From positions 1-16,439 of the forward strand of contig JBKCVM010000036.1 of assembly GCA_046317855.1 (NCBI GenBank): a stretch of 16,439 nucleotides of DNA, written 5' to 3'. The notes under the pieces are model-generated. The model searched no databases, was not told where the DNA came from, and saw only the letters and a program-made list of their open reading frames with translations. Below are positions 1 to 7,866 of the stretch, one piece after another. Position 1 is the first letter of the stretch. Each line of letters begins with the position of its first letter. The position numbers and the translations under genes are program-made. This DNA comes from CAIOHW01 sp046317855. Lineage in GTDB: Bacteria > Bdellovibrionota > UBA1018.

Positions 1-1211
1 CTTTCTTCCATCGATTTTGCACGGCCGTTGGCCATAAATGGAAAGGTCCCAACTTTGTACGGGATCCCACGCTCCTTCACCTCTTCTTCAGAGGCACCTA
101 CCGAAGCAAGCTCAGGCCAAGTGTAGATGACGTTAGGAATAGCCTCGTAGTTGACGTGGCCGGGCGCGCTCTTTTCCGAGAGTGAAGCGATGGTCTCAAC
201 CGCTGCCACGCCTTCTTCTTCTGCCTTATGGGCCAGCATCGGTCCTACGATCAAATCACCGACTGCATAAACGCCTTCACAAGCTGTTTCGTAGTGGTCG
301 CTCACTGGAACGCGACCCATTTTGTCGCGCTCAATGCCTACGTTCTCCAGGCCGAGTCCCTCACTGTAAGGCTTGCGTCCGGTCGAGACGAGAATTTTGT
401 CACATTCAATGGCGAGCTTGGATCCCGTTTTCATGTCCTCGGCTTCAACAAGCATTTGGTTGCCCGATTTTTTGGCGCCCAGGCATTTGTGCGAGAGCTT
501 AAATTCGAGTCCCTGCTGGGTGAGTGCCTTCTGGAGCTCGGAAGAGGCTTGGCGGTCAGATGCACCTGCGATCCAGTCATTAAATTCGATGACCGTGACC
601 TTGGCGCCCAAGCGCGACCAGACCGAGCCCATCTCAAGCCCAATGACTCCTCCTCCAATCACGACCAGGTGTTGCGGGACTTCGGTGAACTCCAGGGCCT
701 CTGTCGATGAAACGACCGTCTTACCATCAAACGGTAGAAACGGCAGGGAAGCAGGCTCACTTCCGGTTGCGAGGATGACGTACTTTGCTGAAACTGTCTG
801 GTTGCCGGCGTCTCCGCCTGAAACTGCGATGGACTTGGAGGTGCCGGAGCTCGAAACAAGCTTTCCCTTGCCATGAATGAACGCCACGCCGTTCTTTTTA
901 AAGAGTCCTGCGATACCGTTGGTGAGCTGCCGAACGACTGCTTCTTTTCGTTTCATCATCTGCTCGAGGTCGAGCTTGATGTCACCCAGAATGATGCCGT
1001 GCTTCTGGAATTTTGTTTTAGCCTGATGAAAGTGTTCGCTTGAGGAGAGCAGAGCCTTTGAAGGGATGCAGCCCACGTTGAGGCAGGTGCCTCCCAGGGT
1101 CTTGCGCATTTCAATACAGGCGGTCTTGAGGCCCAGCTGCGCTCCACGAATCGCAGCAACATAGCCTGCGGGACCACCACCAATTACGACGAGATCAAAC
1201 TGGGTTTCCAT
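1..1211 (-). CDS. lpd: Dihydrolipoyl dehydrogenase (E3), 3' end cut by window edge
   Basis: This FAD flavoprotein reoxidises the dihydrolipoyl group of E2 in 2-oxo acid dehydrogenase complexes and passes the electrons to NAD+. I translated the strand from the ATG at 1211 and found 403 uninterrupted codons to the edge. Visible parts are the N-terminal FAD-binding VIGGGPAG (residues 9-16), the redox-active disulphide motif GGTCLNVGC (Cys43 and Cys48), the NAD-binding VIGGGVIGLEMGS, and YAVGDLIVGPMLAHKAEEEG before the interface domain. E3 proteins are usually about 465-475 residues, so roughly 65-70 residues are missing, including the catalytic HPTxSE segment. It starts 32 bases after sucB, with AGGAA about 11 bases before the ATG, so it is the last visible gene of the sucA-sucB-lpd operon. 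Residues 1-403 show no defect. It may also serve other complexes such as pyruvate dehydrogenase. Confidence 0.95.
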   Translation of the reverse strand, partial: METQFDLVVIGGGPAGYVAAIRGAQLGLKTACIEMRKTLGGTCLNVGCIPSKALLSSSEHFHQAKTKFQKHGIILGDIKLDLEQMMKRKEAVVRQLTNGIAGLFKKNGVAFIHGKGKLVSSSGTSKSIAVSGGDAGNQTVSAKYVILATGSEPASLPFLPFDGKTVVSSTEALEFTEVPQHLVVIGGGVIGLEMGSVWSRLGAKVTVIEFNDWIAGASDRQASSELQKALTQQGLEFKLSHKCLGAKKSGNQMLVEAEDMKTGSKLAIECDKILVSTGRKPYSEGLGLENVGIERDKMGRVPVSDHYETACEGVYAVGDLIVGPMLAHKAEEEGVAAVETIASLSEKSAPGHVNYEAIPNVIYTWPELASVGASEEEVKERGIPYKVGTFPFMANGRAKSMEE

Positions 1212-1243
1212 TAGAGTAGTCTTTCCTGGTGGGTATTTCGTGC

Positions 1244-2440
1244 TCAGTAGGTGAACTTGAGCTTCTCTGGGTTTTCAAGAAAGTCGCGAACAGTCACGAG
1301 GAACGTCACTGCGCCCTTTCCGTCAATGATGCGGTGGTCGTACGACAGAGTGAGATACATCATTGGGCGAATTTCTACCTTGCCGTTGATGGCCACCGGG
1401 CGTTCCTGGATCTTGTGCATCCCAAGGATCCCGCTCTGTGGAGGGTTCAAAATCGGGGTGGAGAGCAGGGACCCGTAGGTGCCACCGTTGGAGATCGTGA
1501 AGGTTCCGCCCGTTAGGTCGGCAATGGTGAGCTTTCCGTCGCGCGCCTTGGCGGCGAGCTCAGTCATCTTTTTCTCGATTGCAACAAAGTCCATCTGGTC
1601 GGCACCGCGAATCACTGGAACGACAAGCCCGCGGTCAGTGCCCACTGCGATGCCCATGTCGATGTAGTCGTGGTAGACGATGTCTTTTCCGTCCATCGAG
1701 GCGTTCACCTCGGGGATCAGCTTCAGGGCTTCGATACATGCCCGCGTAAAAAACGACATGAACGAAAGCGCGACGCCATGCTTGGACTTAAACGTCTCCT
1801 TGTGTTGATTGCGCAGATCCATGACGGGCTTCATGTCTACTTCATTAAAAGTAGAAAGGATGGCTGCCGTGTTTTGGGCCGATTTGAGCCGCTCTGCGAT
1901 ACGAAGCCTCAGCATGGACAACGGAACCCTGCGATCGCCGGGTTGATCGACGTACTGCGGGGCTGCCGGCGTCGGGCGGGCAGCAGGTGCGGCGTGAGCT
2001 ACGGGAGCTGCGGGAGTTGCCGGAGCTGTGTGGCCACGGATCGGGGCCGTGCCTGGACCTGCGAGTTGCGCAGTGAGTGCTGGGCCCGAAGGAGACGGAC
2101 CTGAAGGGCGCTTGCCATTTGAGTTAACGGCTTGAGTGGTAGCAGAAGCTGGCTGCGCTTTTTCTGCGACTTTTACTGGGGTTTCTGGAGCCACAGAGCC
2201 TGCGACTGAGTCATCGATCTCACCGATCACTGCACCCACCGGTATGCGCTCGCCTGCCTGTTTGGTGATGATGAGAGCACCGGTGGCCTCGGCCGCAACT
2301 TCGACCGTGGCTTTGTCCGATTCAATCTCAAGAATGACTTCACCATTTTTGACGGCCTGGCCTGCCTGTTTGCGCCATTTCAAGATGCTCACTTCAGTGA
2401 TGGATTCACCCACGCTGGGGGCTTTGATGGAATGTTTCAT
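1244..2440 (-). CDS. sucB: Dihydrolipoyllysine succinyltransferase (E2) of 2-oxoglutarate dehydrogenase
   Basis: E2 forms the core of the cytosolic 2-oxoglutarate dehydrogenase complex and moves the succinyl group from E1-bound thiamine to CoA through a swinging lipoyl-lysine. The 398-residue protein has one lipoyl domain (about 1-77; ESDKATVEV, lipoyl Lys43), a Pro/Ala-rich linker (about 78-168) and a catalytic domain (about 170-398). Key catalytic motifs are GGTFTISNGG, NPPQSGILGMH and SYDHRIIDGKGAV, with His369 and Asp373. The length is normal. What looks odd is the linker, which contains no convincing peripheral-subunit (E3-)binding domain: I see no GTGxxGRIxxxDV signature, only a short stretch near residues 117-136. 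From memory, mitochondrial DLST is likewise reduced. The ATG at 2440 has AAAGGA upstream and lies 27 bases after sucA. Function is certain; the missing domain is my reading. Confidence 0.96.
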   Translation of the reverse strand: MKHSIKAPSVGESITEVSILKWRKQAGQAVKNGEVILEIESDKATVEVAAEATGALIITKQAGERIPVGAVIGEIDDSVAGSVAPETPVKVAEKAQPASATTQAVNSNGKRPSGPSPSGPALTAQLAGPGTAPIRGHTAPATPAAPVAHAAPAARPTPAAPQYVDQPGDRRVPLSMLRLRIAERLKSAQNTAAILSTFNEVDMKPVMDLRNQHKETFKSKHGVALSFMSFFTRACIEALKLIPEVNASMDGKDIVYHDYIDMGIAVGTDRGLVVPVIRGADQMDFVAIEKKMTELAAKARDGKLTIADLTGGTFTISNGGTYGSLLSTPILNPPQSGILGMHKIQERPVAINGKVEIRPMMYLTLSYDHRIIDGKGAVTFLVTVRDFLENPEKLKFTY

Positions 2441-2467
2441 GATCGGTTATTCCTTTAATTGGGCCCG

Positions 2468-5275
2468 TTATTTAGGCCTGGGGTCTAAGGCCTGTGCGAC
2501 GAGCGCCTTTTGCTCTTTTTCGTGAACCTTGGGCGACCCCACTGCAGGCGAGCAGGACCACGGACGTCCTGCGTACCTGAGCTTGGCCGAGGCTGCAAAC
2601 TCCTGTTGAGTGACGTACCACCAAGCTCCCATGTTTTGAGGCTCTTCTTGGCACCACACCCAGTCCCGGGCGGCGGGAAAGGTCTTTCTGAGCGCTTCAA
2701 TGGCTGACGCAGGCCACGGATAGAGCTGCTCGACGCGAATGAGCGCTGTGGTTGAACTTCGGCCGAGGTTTTGCCTTTCAACCGCGAGATCGTAGTAAAT
2801 TTTTCCTGAGCAAAGGATGACTTGCTCAACGTCCCTGGGGTTTATTGTGGGATCGGCCAAAACTTCATTGAAGCCCCCGGTTGTGAACTCTTCGAGGCTT
2901 GAGATCGCCATCGGATGTCGGAGCAAGGACTTGGGGGTCATGACCACTAGGGGCTTACGAAACTCCCATTTTACTTGTCTTCTGAGTGCATGAAAGAGCT
3001 GTGCCGGAGTGGTGAAGTTGCAGACGGTCCAGTTGCCTCGACCAGAAAGCTGCAAAAAGCGCTCGAGTCTGGCGCTCGAATGTTCGGGCCCCTGACCCTC
3101 GTAGCCATGCGGAAGGAGCAGAACCAGTCCGCTCATGCGCGACCACTTGCTTTCACCTGCTGCAATGAATTGATCGATGATGACTTGAGCTCCGTTTGCA
3201 AAATCTCCAAATTGAGCTTCCCAGAGCGTGAGGCAGTTGGGGTCGGTCAGGGAGTAGCCATACTCAAAACCCATGACTCCCGTTTCGGAAAGGTGAGAGT
3301 TGTGGATTTGAAGCCTCGCTTGACCGTCTTTTATGGAGTTGAGCAGGCAGATCTTTCGGCCGGTTTCAAAATCACTCACCACTGCATGGCGATGGGTGAA
3401 AGTGCCACGCTCAGCATCCTGTCCCGTAATGCGTACGGGGTGGCCCTCGAGCAGTAGCGATCCGTGGGCAAGTGACTCGCCATTACCCCAGTCGATTCCT
3501 TTGCCTTCTGTCACTGCCTTGAGTCGCGTTTCGAAAAAGCGTGAAAGCTTGGCGTGAGGCTTGAAGCCAGCGGGCAAAGTGTTGGTCTTTTCGGAGATGA
3601 GCTTCAGCGTTGCAGCATCCACCGCCGTCTTTGGTCTGCTCTCCAGAATGTCCTTCTCAGTGCCCCGCTTGAATCCCTTCCAGCGCCCCTCGAGAGTCTG
3701 AGCATGCGGATGGGGTGCTTCCTTGCGGGCGATCTCAAGGGCCGCGTTGAGGCGGGCCATGACTTTTTCTACGGCAGCTGCCTGTTCGGCCTCGCTCATG
3801 ACGCCGACCAGGGCCAGCTTTTTACCATAAACCTCACGGGGCGAATCATGGGCTTTGATGGTTCGGTACATTGTGGGCTGAGTGAACGAAGGTTCGTCCC
3901 CTTCGTTGTGGCCGTGCTTGCGATAGCAGACGAGGTCCACGAACACATCCGCATGGAACTTCTGCCGATATTCGATGGCGAGCGCAAAAACAGCTACGAC
4001 GGCCTCTGCATCGTCACCGTTTACGTGAAGGACGGGCGCGTCCATCATTTTGGCGATGTCCGTGCAGTAGGGGGTGGTGCGTGAGTCCCGTGGATCGGTG
4101 GTAAAGCCCACTTGATTATTGATGGCAATATGAAGGGTTCCACCCGTGGCATAGCCCTCGAGTCCGGCAAAATTGAGGGTTTCGTAGACGACTCCCTGTC
4201 CAGCCATTGCCGCATCGCCATGGATCAAAATGGGGAGAACCTGCGTGCGATCCTTGTCGCCCATGAGTTCCTGCTTAGCGCGGGCAATGCCGGTGACGAC
4301 GGGGTTGACGAACTCCAGGTGCGACGGATTGCTTGCCAGTGAAAGATGGACCTTCTTGCCCCCGCGGGTCGTCAGATCCAGGGAGTAACCCTTGTGGTAC
4401 TTTACGTCGCCTTCGCCCTCGGAGGGGTCAATTTTGTAATTACCCTCAAACTCAGTGAACAGGTACTCGGGCTTTTTTCCGAGAGTGTTGACCAGGACAT
4501 TCAGTCGGCCTCGATGGGCCATCCCGATGGCAATTTCTTTGATTCCAAGCTCGGCACCGAGTTCAATCACTTCGTCGAGAGCCGGAATCAAGGCTTCTCC
4601 GCCCTCGATCGAAAAACGCTTGGCTGCGACGAACTTGAGTCCCAAAAAGCGCTCGAGCGATTCACTGTCCAGGAGACGCTGAAAGAGGTGCTTTTTTTCT
4701 GTGGCAGTCAGCGGTTTTCTGAGAGCTTGCTGTTCGATGCGTGAGCGTAGCCATTCGCGGGCCGCGCTGTTGCTGACTTCTTCAAGTTCAAAAGCAATGG
4801 TTCCGCAGTAGATTGAACGCAGCTTGGCTACGAGCTGCTCTAGAGTGGATCGAGCAGGGAGCCCAATTAATGTTGCAGCAAGGAAGGGCCTCGAAAGATC
4901 AAGCGTCGAAAGTCCAAAGGCAGAAAGCTCGAGTTGGGGATGGGATTGAGGTGCTGGATGAAGCGGGTCAATGTCCGACAGAATTCGACCAAACTCGCGG
5001 TAGGCCTGGATCAGACGTACAGCCTTCATCTCGATTTCCCAATCGATTGCGCTGCCAGTGGGTTCGGTTGTCTGGACGGCAGCCGCGCCGCCCTCAGCAA
5101 GCTCTTGCAGCGCAAAAGCGTGGCCCAGCTCCATTCCTTCAAAGAGCGACCTAAAAGTAGGTTCAACGAGCCGACGATCCTTTAAAAAAAGCTCAAACTG
5201 CTGGTCAATGTACTCGGCGTTTGCGGCGGAGAGGTAGGTGAACTTGAAACCGTTCGTCAGGCCGTGTGAGTCCAA
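2468..5275 (-). CDS. sucA: 2-oxoglutarate dehydrogenase E1 component
   Basis: E1 is the thiamine-diphosphate enzyme that decarboxylates 2-oxoglutarate and succinylates the lipoyl group of SucB. The 935-residue protein matches the usual length (about 930). The N-terminal segment YLSAANAEYIDQQFELFL matches the E2-contacting start of the family. GMAHRGRLNVLVN (251-263) follows, then the thiamine motif from HGDAAMAGQGVV (352-363) to INNQVGF (385-391), then HVNGDDAEAVV, YRKHGHNEGDEPSFTQP (451-467) and LLPHGYEGQGPEHSSARLERFLQL. The start is TTG at 5275, preceded by a good ribosome-binding site (GAGGGAG, about 9 bases away). The next in-frame Met is residue 48, inside conserved sequence, so TTG is well supported. 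It heads the sucA-sucB-lpd operon. Confidence 0.97.
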   Translation of the reverse strand: MDSHGLTNGFKFTYLSAANAEYIDQQFELFLKDRRLVEPTFRSLFEGMELGHAFALQELAEGGAAAVQTTEPTGSAIDWEIEMKAVRLIQAYREFGRILSDIDPLHPAPQSHPQLELSAFGLSTLDLSRPFLAATLIGLPARSTLEQLVAKLRSIYCGTIAFELEEVSNSAAREWLRSRIEQQALRKPLTATEKKHLFQRLLDSESLERFLGLKFVAAKRFSIEGGEALIPALDEVIELGAELGIKEIAIGMAHRGRLNVLVNTLGKKPEYLFTEFEGNYKIDPSEGEGDVKYHKGYSLDLTTRGGKKVHLSLASNPSHLEFVNPVVTGIARAKQELMGDKDRTQVLPILIHGDAAMAGQGVVYETLNFAGLEGYATGGTLHIAINNQVGFTTDPRDSRTTPYCTDIAKMMDAPVLHVNGDDAEAVVAVFALAIEYRQKFHADVFVDLVCYRKHGHNEGDEPSFTQPTMYRTIKAHDSPREVYGKKLALVGVMSEAEQAAAVEKVMARLNAALEIARKEAPHPHAQTLEGRWKGFKRGTEKDILESRPKTAVDAATLKLISEKTNTLPAGFKPHAKLSRFFETRLKAVTEGKGIDWGNGESLAHGSLLLEGHPVRITGQDAERGTFTHRHAVVSDFETGRKICLLNSIKDGQARLQIHNSHLSETGVMGFEYGYSLTDPNCLTLWEAQFGDFANGAQVIIDQFIAAGESKWSRMSGLVLLLPHGYEGQGPEHSSARLERFLQLSGRGNWTVCNFTTPAQLFHALRRQVKWEFRKPLVVMTPKSLLRHPMAISSLEEFTTGGFNEVLADPTINPRDVEQVILCSGKIYYDLAVERQNLGRSSTTALIRVEQLYPWPASAIEALRKTFPAARDWVWCQEEPQNMGAWWYVTQQEFAASAKLRYAGRPWSCSPAVGSPKVHEKEQKALVAQALDPRPK

Positions 5276-5341
5276 GGCTAGCAGCTCCCTCGAAAATGAG
5301 TTGCGGGTGAAAATCGTTTTGTTTCTGCGATTTTGGCTACT

Positions 5342-5370
5342 GTTCTAGGATGCGGCAAAAATCAGGTCAA
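5342..5370 (-). promoter_or_regulatory. Predicted sigma70-type promoter for sucA-sucB-lpd
   Basis: Reading on the minus strand, TTGACC (5370-5365) and TAGAAC (5347-5342) are separated by exactly 17 bases. This gives 5 of 6 matches at -35 and 4 of 6 at -10. Transcription would begin near 5335, leaving a leader of about 60 bases before the TTG start. Position, spacing and strand all fit. It is a sequence prediction only. Confidence 0.6.
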
Positions 5371-5400
5371 GCGCAACGGACAGAACTTGCCTAGCGGTTG

Positions 5401-5454
5401 AGCTTTGAAAGTTGACGGGTTCGATCGAAAACCAATAAAACCCGATCAAAAGCT
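5401..5454. repeat. Imperfect inverted repeat with nested palindrome between cheW and sucA
   Basis: TTGACGGGTT (5412-5421) pairs with AACCCGATCAA (5439-5449) with one bulged base. Outside these, AGCTTT (5401-5406) pairs with AAAGCT (5448-5453). A perfect 10-base palindrome, TTCGATCGAA, lies inside at 5420-5429. There is no T-run on either side, so a classical terminator is not obvious. It sits after the cheW stop and about 30 bases upstream of the predicted sucA -35, so it could be an operator, a factor-dependent terminator or a processing site. Confidence 0.4.
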
Positions 5455-5521
5455 TCTCCGTCTGCGCGAGTTTGACAGTTCTTTGGCGGCGGCCAGCGCA
5501 GAAAACTGGAGGGGTCGTGAC

Positions 5522-5995
5522 TTAGGCCGCAGCTTGATGTGCAGCTTCTAGCTCCTGCGCAGAGAGCGTCGCTGCGATGTCCAGAAGAATGACCAGATCA
5601 TTTTCGACCTTACCCATCCCGATCACGTGTCCCAGGCGACTGCTATCGCCGAGCTCAGGAGTGGGCTCCACTTGGCCCGGTTCCAGGTCAATGACGCTGT
5701 TGACCGAGTCCACAATCACCCCCATCAAGCGGTTCTGGCTTTCGATGACGATGATACAAGTCGAGCGCGACGCAGCACGAAATTCGAGCCCCAGCTTAAT
5801 CCTGAGATCGATCACAGGGACAATTTTGCCGCGCAGGTTCATCACCCCTGCAATAAAAATAGGAGTCTTTGGAACGGGAGTGATCTGGGTCATCCGGTTG
5901 ATCTCTCGCACTGAGCCAATGGGTACGCCGTAGGCCCGATCCGAAAGAAAAAAGGTGAGGTATTGCCCGGCCTTTGCCGAGGGATGTGTTTCCAT
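5522..5995 (-). CDS. cheW: Chemotaxis adaptor protein CheW
   Basis: CheW bridges chemoreceptors and the kinase CheA in the cytoplasmic signalling array. The 157-residue product is a single CheW-like SH3-type domain. It runs from GQYLTFFLSDRAYGVPI through PVPKTPIFIAGVMNLRGKIVPVIDLR, the family's most conserved stretch, to GVIVDSVNSVIDL and MGKVENDLVILLDI near the end. I chose the ATG at 5995 because the conserved domain begins about ten residues after it. A TTG at 6058 would add 21 residues (178 in total). Neither start has a clear ribosome-binding site. The gene is divergent from cheA and about 250 bases upstream of sucA on the same strand. A longer intergenic region with inverted repeats separates it from sucA, so I expect independent transcription. 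Confidence 0.9.
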   Translation of the reverse strand: METHPSAKAGQYLTFFLSDRAYGVPIGSVREINRMTQITPVPKTPIFIAGVMNLRGKIVPVIDLRIKLGLEFRAASRSTCIIVIESQNRLMGVIVDSVNSVIDLEPGQVEPTPELGDSSRLGHVIGMGKVENDLVILLDIAATLSAQELEAAHQAAA

Positions 5996-6105
5996 ACGAT
6001 CTGGATCGGCGCGCGGCTCGTAATCATAAAGTAAAAAAGGAGGGTCTTCAGGCGTCAAAATGCTTTCATCAAGATGAATTTTATTACTTCCGATCAGATG
6101 GGGGA

Positions 6106-7866
6106 ATGGGTGCGACTACCGAAGACATGGAGTTTTTGGCTGAACTTCAATCGGACTTCTTGAACGAGGTCTCCTTTCAGTTAGAGCAATGCGAAGAATC
6201 CTACCTGAAACTGGATGATCCTTCTGTACGCTCTGAAGAACTTGGAAAGATTTTTCGGCTGGCTCATTCGCTAAAAGGCACGGGAGCAGCCGTGGGATTT
6301 GAAGACCTGGCAGGGTTTGCTCACGTCGTTGAAGACTGTTTGACTCTGCTGAGGACCCAGCCAGCACTCGTTTCTACAGAGGTGATCTCGCTCCTGCTTA
6401 GATGTGGAGATGCATTCAAGCTTCGAATCGAGCAACTGAAGAAAAAAGATCCCTCTCCATGGAATCCCGAGGCGCTCGCTGCAGAAGTCCGTGCCATGAA
6501 CGCAAAGCTCGCCCAGGGCGGGGTCCAAGGAGCCGGGGACCATAAACCGGCCTACAAAGACGATGATGCAGCTTGGAAGCAGCTGGCTCAGGTCACTCAA
6601 CTCGAAGTGAAGAAGCAGGAGTTGGAGTTCGTGAAGGCCGAGAGCGAACCCCAACCTGCCGTACCGACTCCCCCCGTGCTCTCGGGTGCAGTGCACTCCG
6701 TGGTAAAAGTCGATGCTGAGCGCGTGGATGCTGTTTTGAATTTGGTGGGTGAGATGGTGGTTTTAAAGAGCCAGCTCCTCAACCGAGCAGAGGCCTACTC
6801 CTCTGATCAAGGTCTCCTCCAGCTCGTGACCCTGGTGGACAAGGCGGTTCGTGAACTTCAGGACAAAACTCTCAGCATGAGGCTCACTCCGCTCAAGTCC
6901 CTGTTCTTGAAGACTCAGCGTGTAGTCCGGGATCTCTCTCTCAAGCTTGAAAAGCCCGTTGAGTTCGAAATGACAGGTGAAGAAACCGAGATTGATCGTT
7001 CCATGGTCGAAGCTCTTTCAGATCCCTTGATGCACTTAGCGAGAAACGCCTTGGACCACGGCATCGAAAGCTCGGAGGTGAGAGCCTCGGGGGGCAAGCC
7101 CACTCAGGGAACGATTTGCCTCTCGGCTGGATATCGCGGTGGCAGGATCGTACTGGAGCTGAAAGATGACGGAGGGGGGCTTCATACACAAAAAATTGCA
7201 GCCAAAGCCGTAGAAAAAGGGATTCTTTCCGAGTCCGCTGTCTCAGCAATGAGCGATGCTCAAATTCATCAGCTGATTTTTGCTGCAGGATTTTCGACGG
7301 CAGACAAAATTACAGATGTCTCGGGTCGAGGCGTGGGTCTGGATGTGGTTCGTACCCAAGTCGAGAAGCTCAAAGGACACATTGATCTCGAAAGCACTCC
7401 CGGAAAAGGCACAACCATCCGAATCACTGTACCGCTGACTACTTCTATCTTGGATGGCATGGGAGTGACTGTGGGCGGCGAGACTTATCTTTTACCGATG
7501 GAAAGCATTATTGAGCTGGCAGAGCTCGAATCTTCGTCGTTAGTCCGAGTTCTGGGGGGCGAGGGCACCACCGTTTGGCACCGCCGAGGCAAAGTCTATC
7601 CGGTGATTGATTTACGCCAAAAGTTTGGACGCTCTCAATCGACTGGAGAAACCCGGGTGGCTCTCGTAGACTCGGGGGGAAGCAGAATCGCTCTCTTAGT
7701 TGACTCCCTTCTGGGACAAACTCAGGTCGTACTGAAGCCTCTCGAAGAGACGGTTCGGTCGTGTAAGGGGATCTCAGGGGCTGCCATTTTAGGCGACGGG
7801 CGAGTTGCGCTTGTCCTTGATCCCTCTGGATTTGCAGCCGCCCTGGCAAGTGAAGGAGCTGCATGA
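6106..7866 (+). CDS. cheA: Chemotaxis histidine kinase CheA (no P2 domain)
   Basis: CheA autophosphorylates in receptor arrays and passes phosphate to CheY and CheB. In the 586-residue product, P1 (Hpt) occupies about 1-130 with phospho-site His54 in RLAHSLKGTG. A hydrophilic linker spans about 131-195. P3 dimerisation is about 197-262, with VDAERVDAVLNLVGEM. The P4 ATPase is about 263-445: N-box LARNALDHG with Asn314, G1 DDGGG 354-358, G2 GRGVGLDVV 408-416. The CheW-like P5 is about 446-586. E. coli CheA has 654 residues; what is missing here is a recognisable P2 (CheY/CheB docking) domain. The frame stays open upstream to 5974, but that part overlaps cheW and reads as non-coding. The ATG at 6106 has only a poorly spaced GGGGGA, so an alternative is ATG 6127. 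The gene overlaps cheR by four bases. Confidence 0.95.
   Translation: MGATTEDMEFLAELQSDFLNEVSFQLEQCEESYLKLDDPSVRSEELGKIFRLAHSLKGTGAAVGFEDLAGFAHVVEDCLTLLRTQPALVSTEVISLLLRCGDAFKLRIEQLKKKDPSPWNPEALAAEVRAMNAKLAQGGVQGAGDHKPAYKDDDAAWKQLAQVTQLEVKKQELEFVKAESEPQPAVPTPPVLSGAVHSVVKVDAERVDAVLNLVGEMVVLKSQLLNRAEAYSSDQGLLQLVTLVDKAVRELQDKTLSMRLTPLKSLFLKTQRVVRDLSLKLEKPVEFEMTGEETEIDRSMVEALSDPLMHLARNALDHGIESSEVRASGGKPTQGTICLSAGYRGGRIVLELKDDGGGLHTQKIAAKAVEKGILSESAVSAMSDAQIHQLIFAAGFSTADKITDVSGRGVGLDVVRTQVEKLKGHIDLESTPGKGTTIRITVPLTTSILDGMGVTVGGETYLLPMESIIELAELESSSLVRVLGGEGTTVWHRRGKVYPVIDLRQKFGRSQSTGETRVALVDSGGSRIALLVDSLLGQTQVVLKPLEETVRSCKGISGAAILGDGRVALVLDPSGFAAALASEGAA

Noticed and set aside
228..710. A 160-codon plus-strand open frame within lpd
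   Set aside because: It lies antisense to a continuous, fully recognisable lpd reading frame and its translation shows no known motif.
1930..2110. Repetitive GC-rich tract that might be a tandem repeat
   Set aside because: It encodes the Pro/Ala-rich linker of SucB; repetition comes from Ala and Pro codons, with no fixed repeat unit.
3554..4084. A 176-codon plus-strand open frame opposite sucA
   Set aside because: It is antisense to conserved sucA sequence and has no ribosome-binding site or recognisable domain; a shadow of a high-GC gene.
5974..6105. N-terminal extension of CheA from a TTG
   Set aside because: It overlaps cheW on the other strand, has no similarity to CheA N-termini, and a better start (6106) directly precedes the P1 domain.
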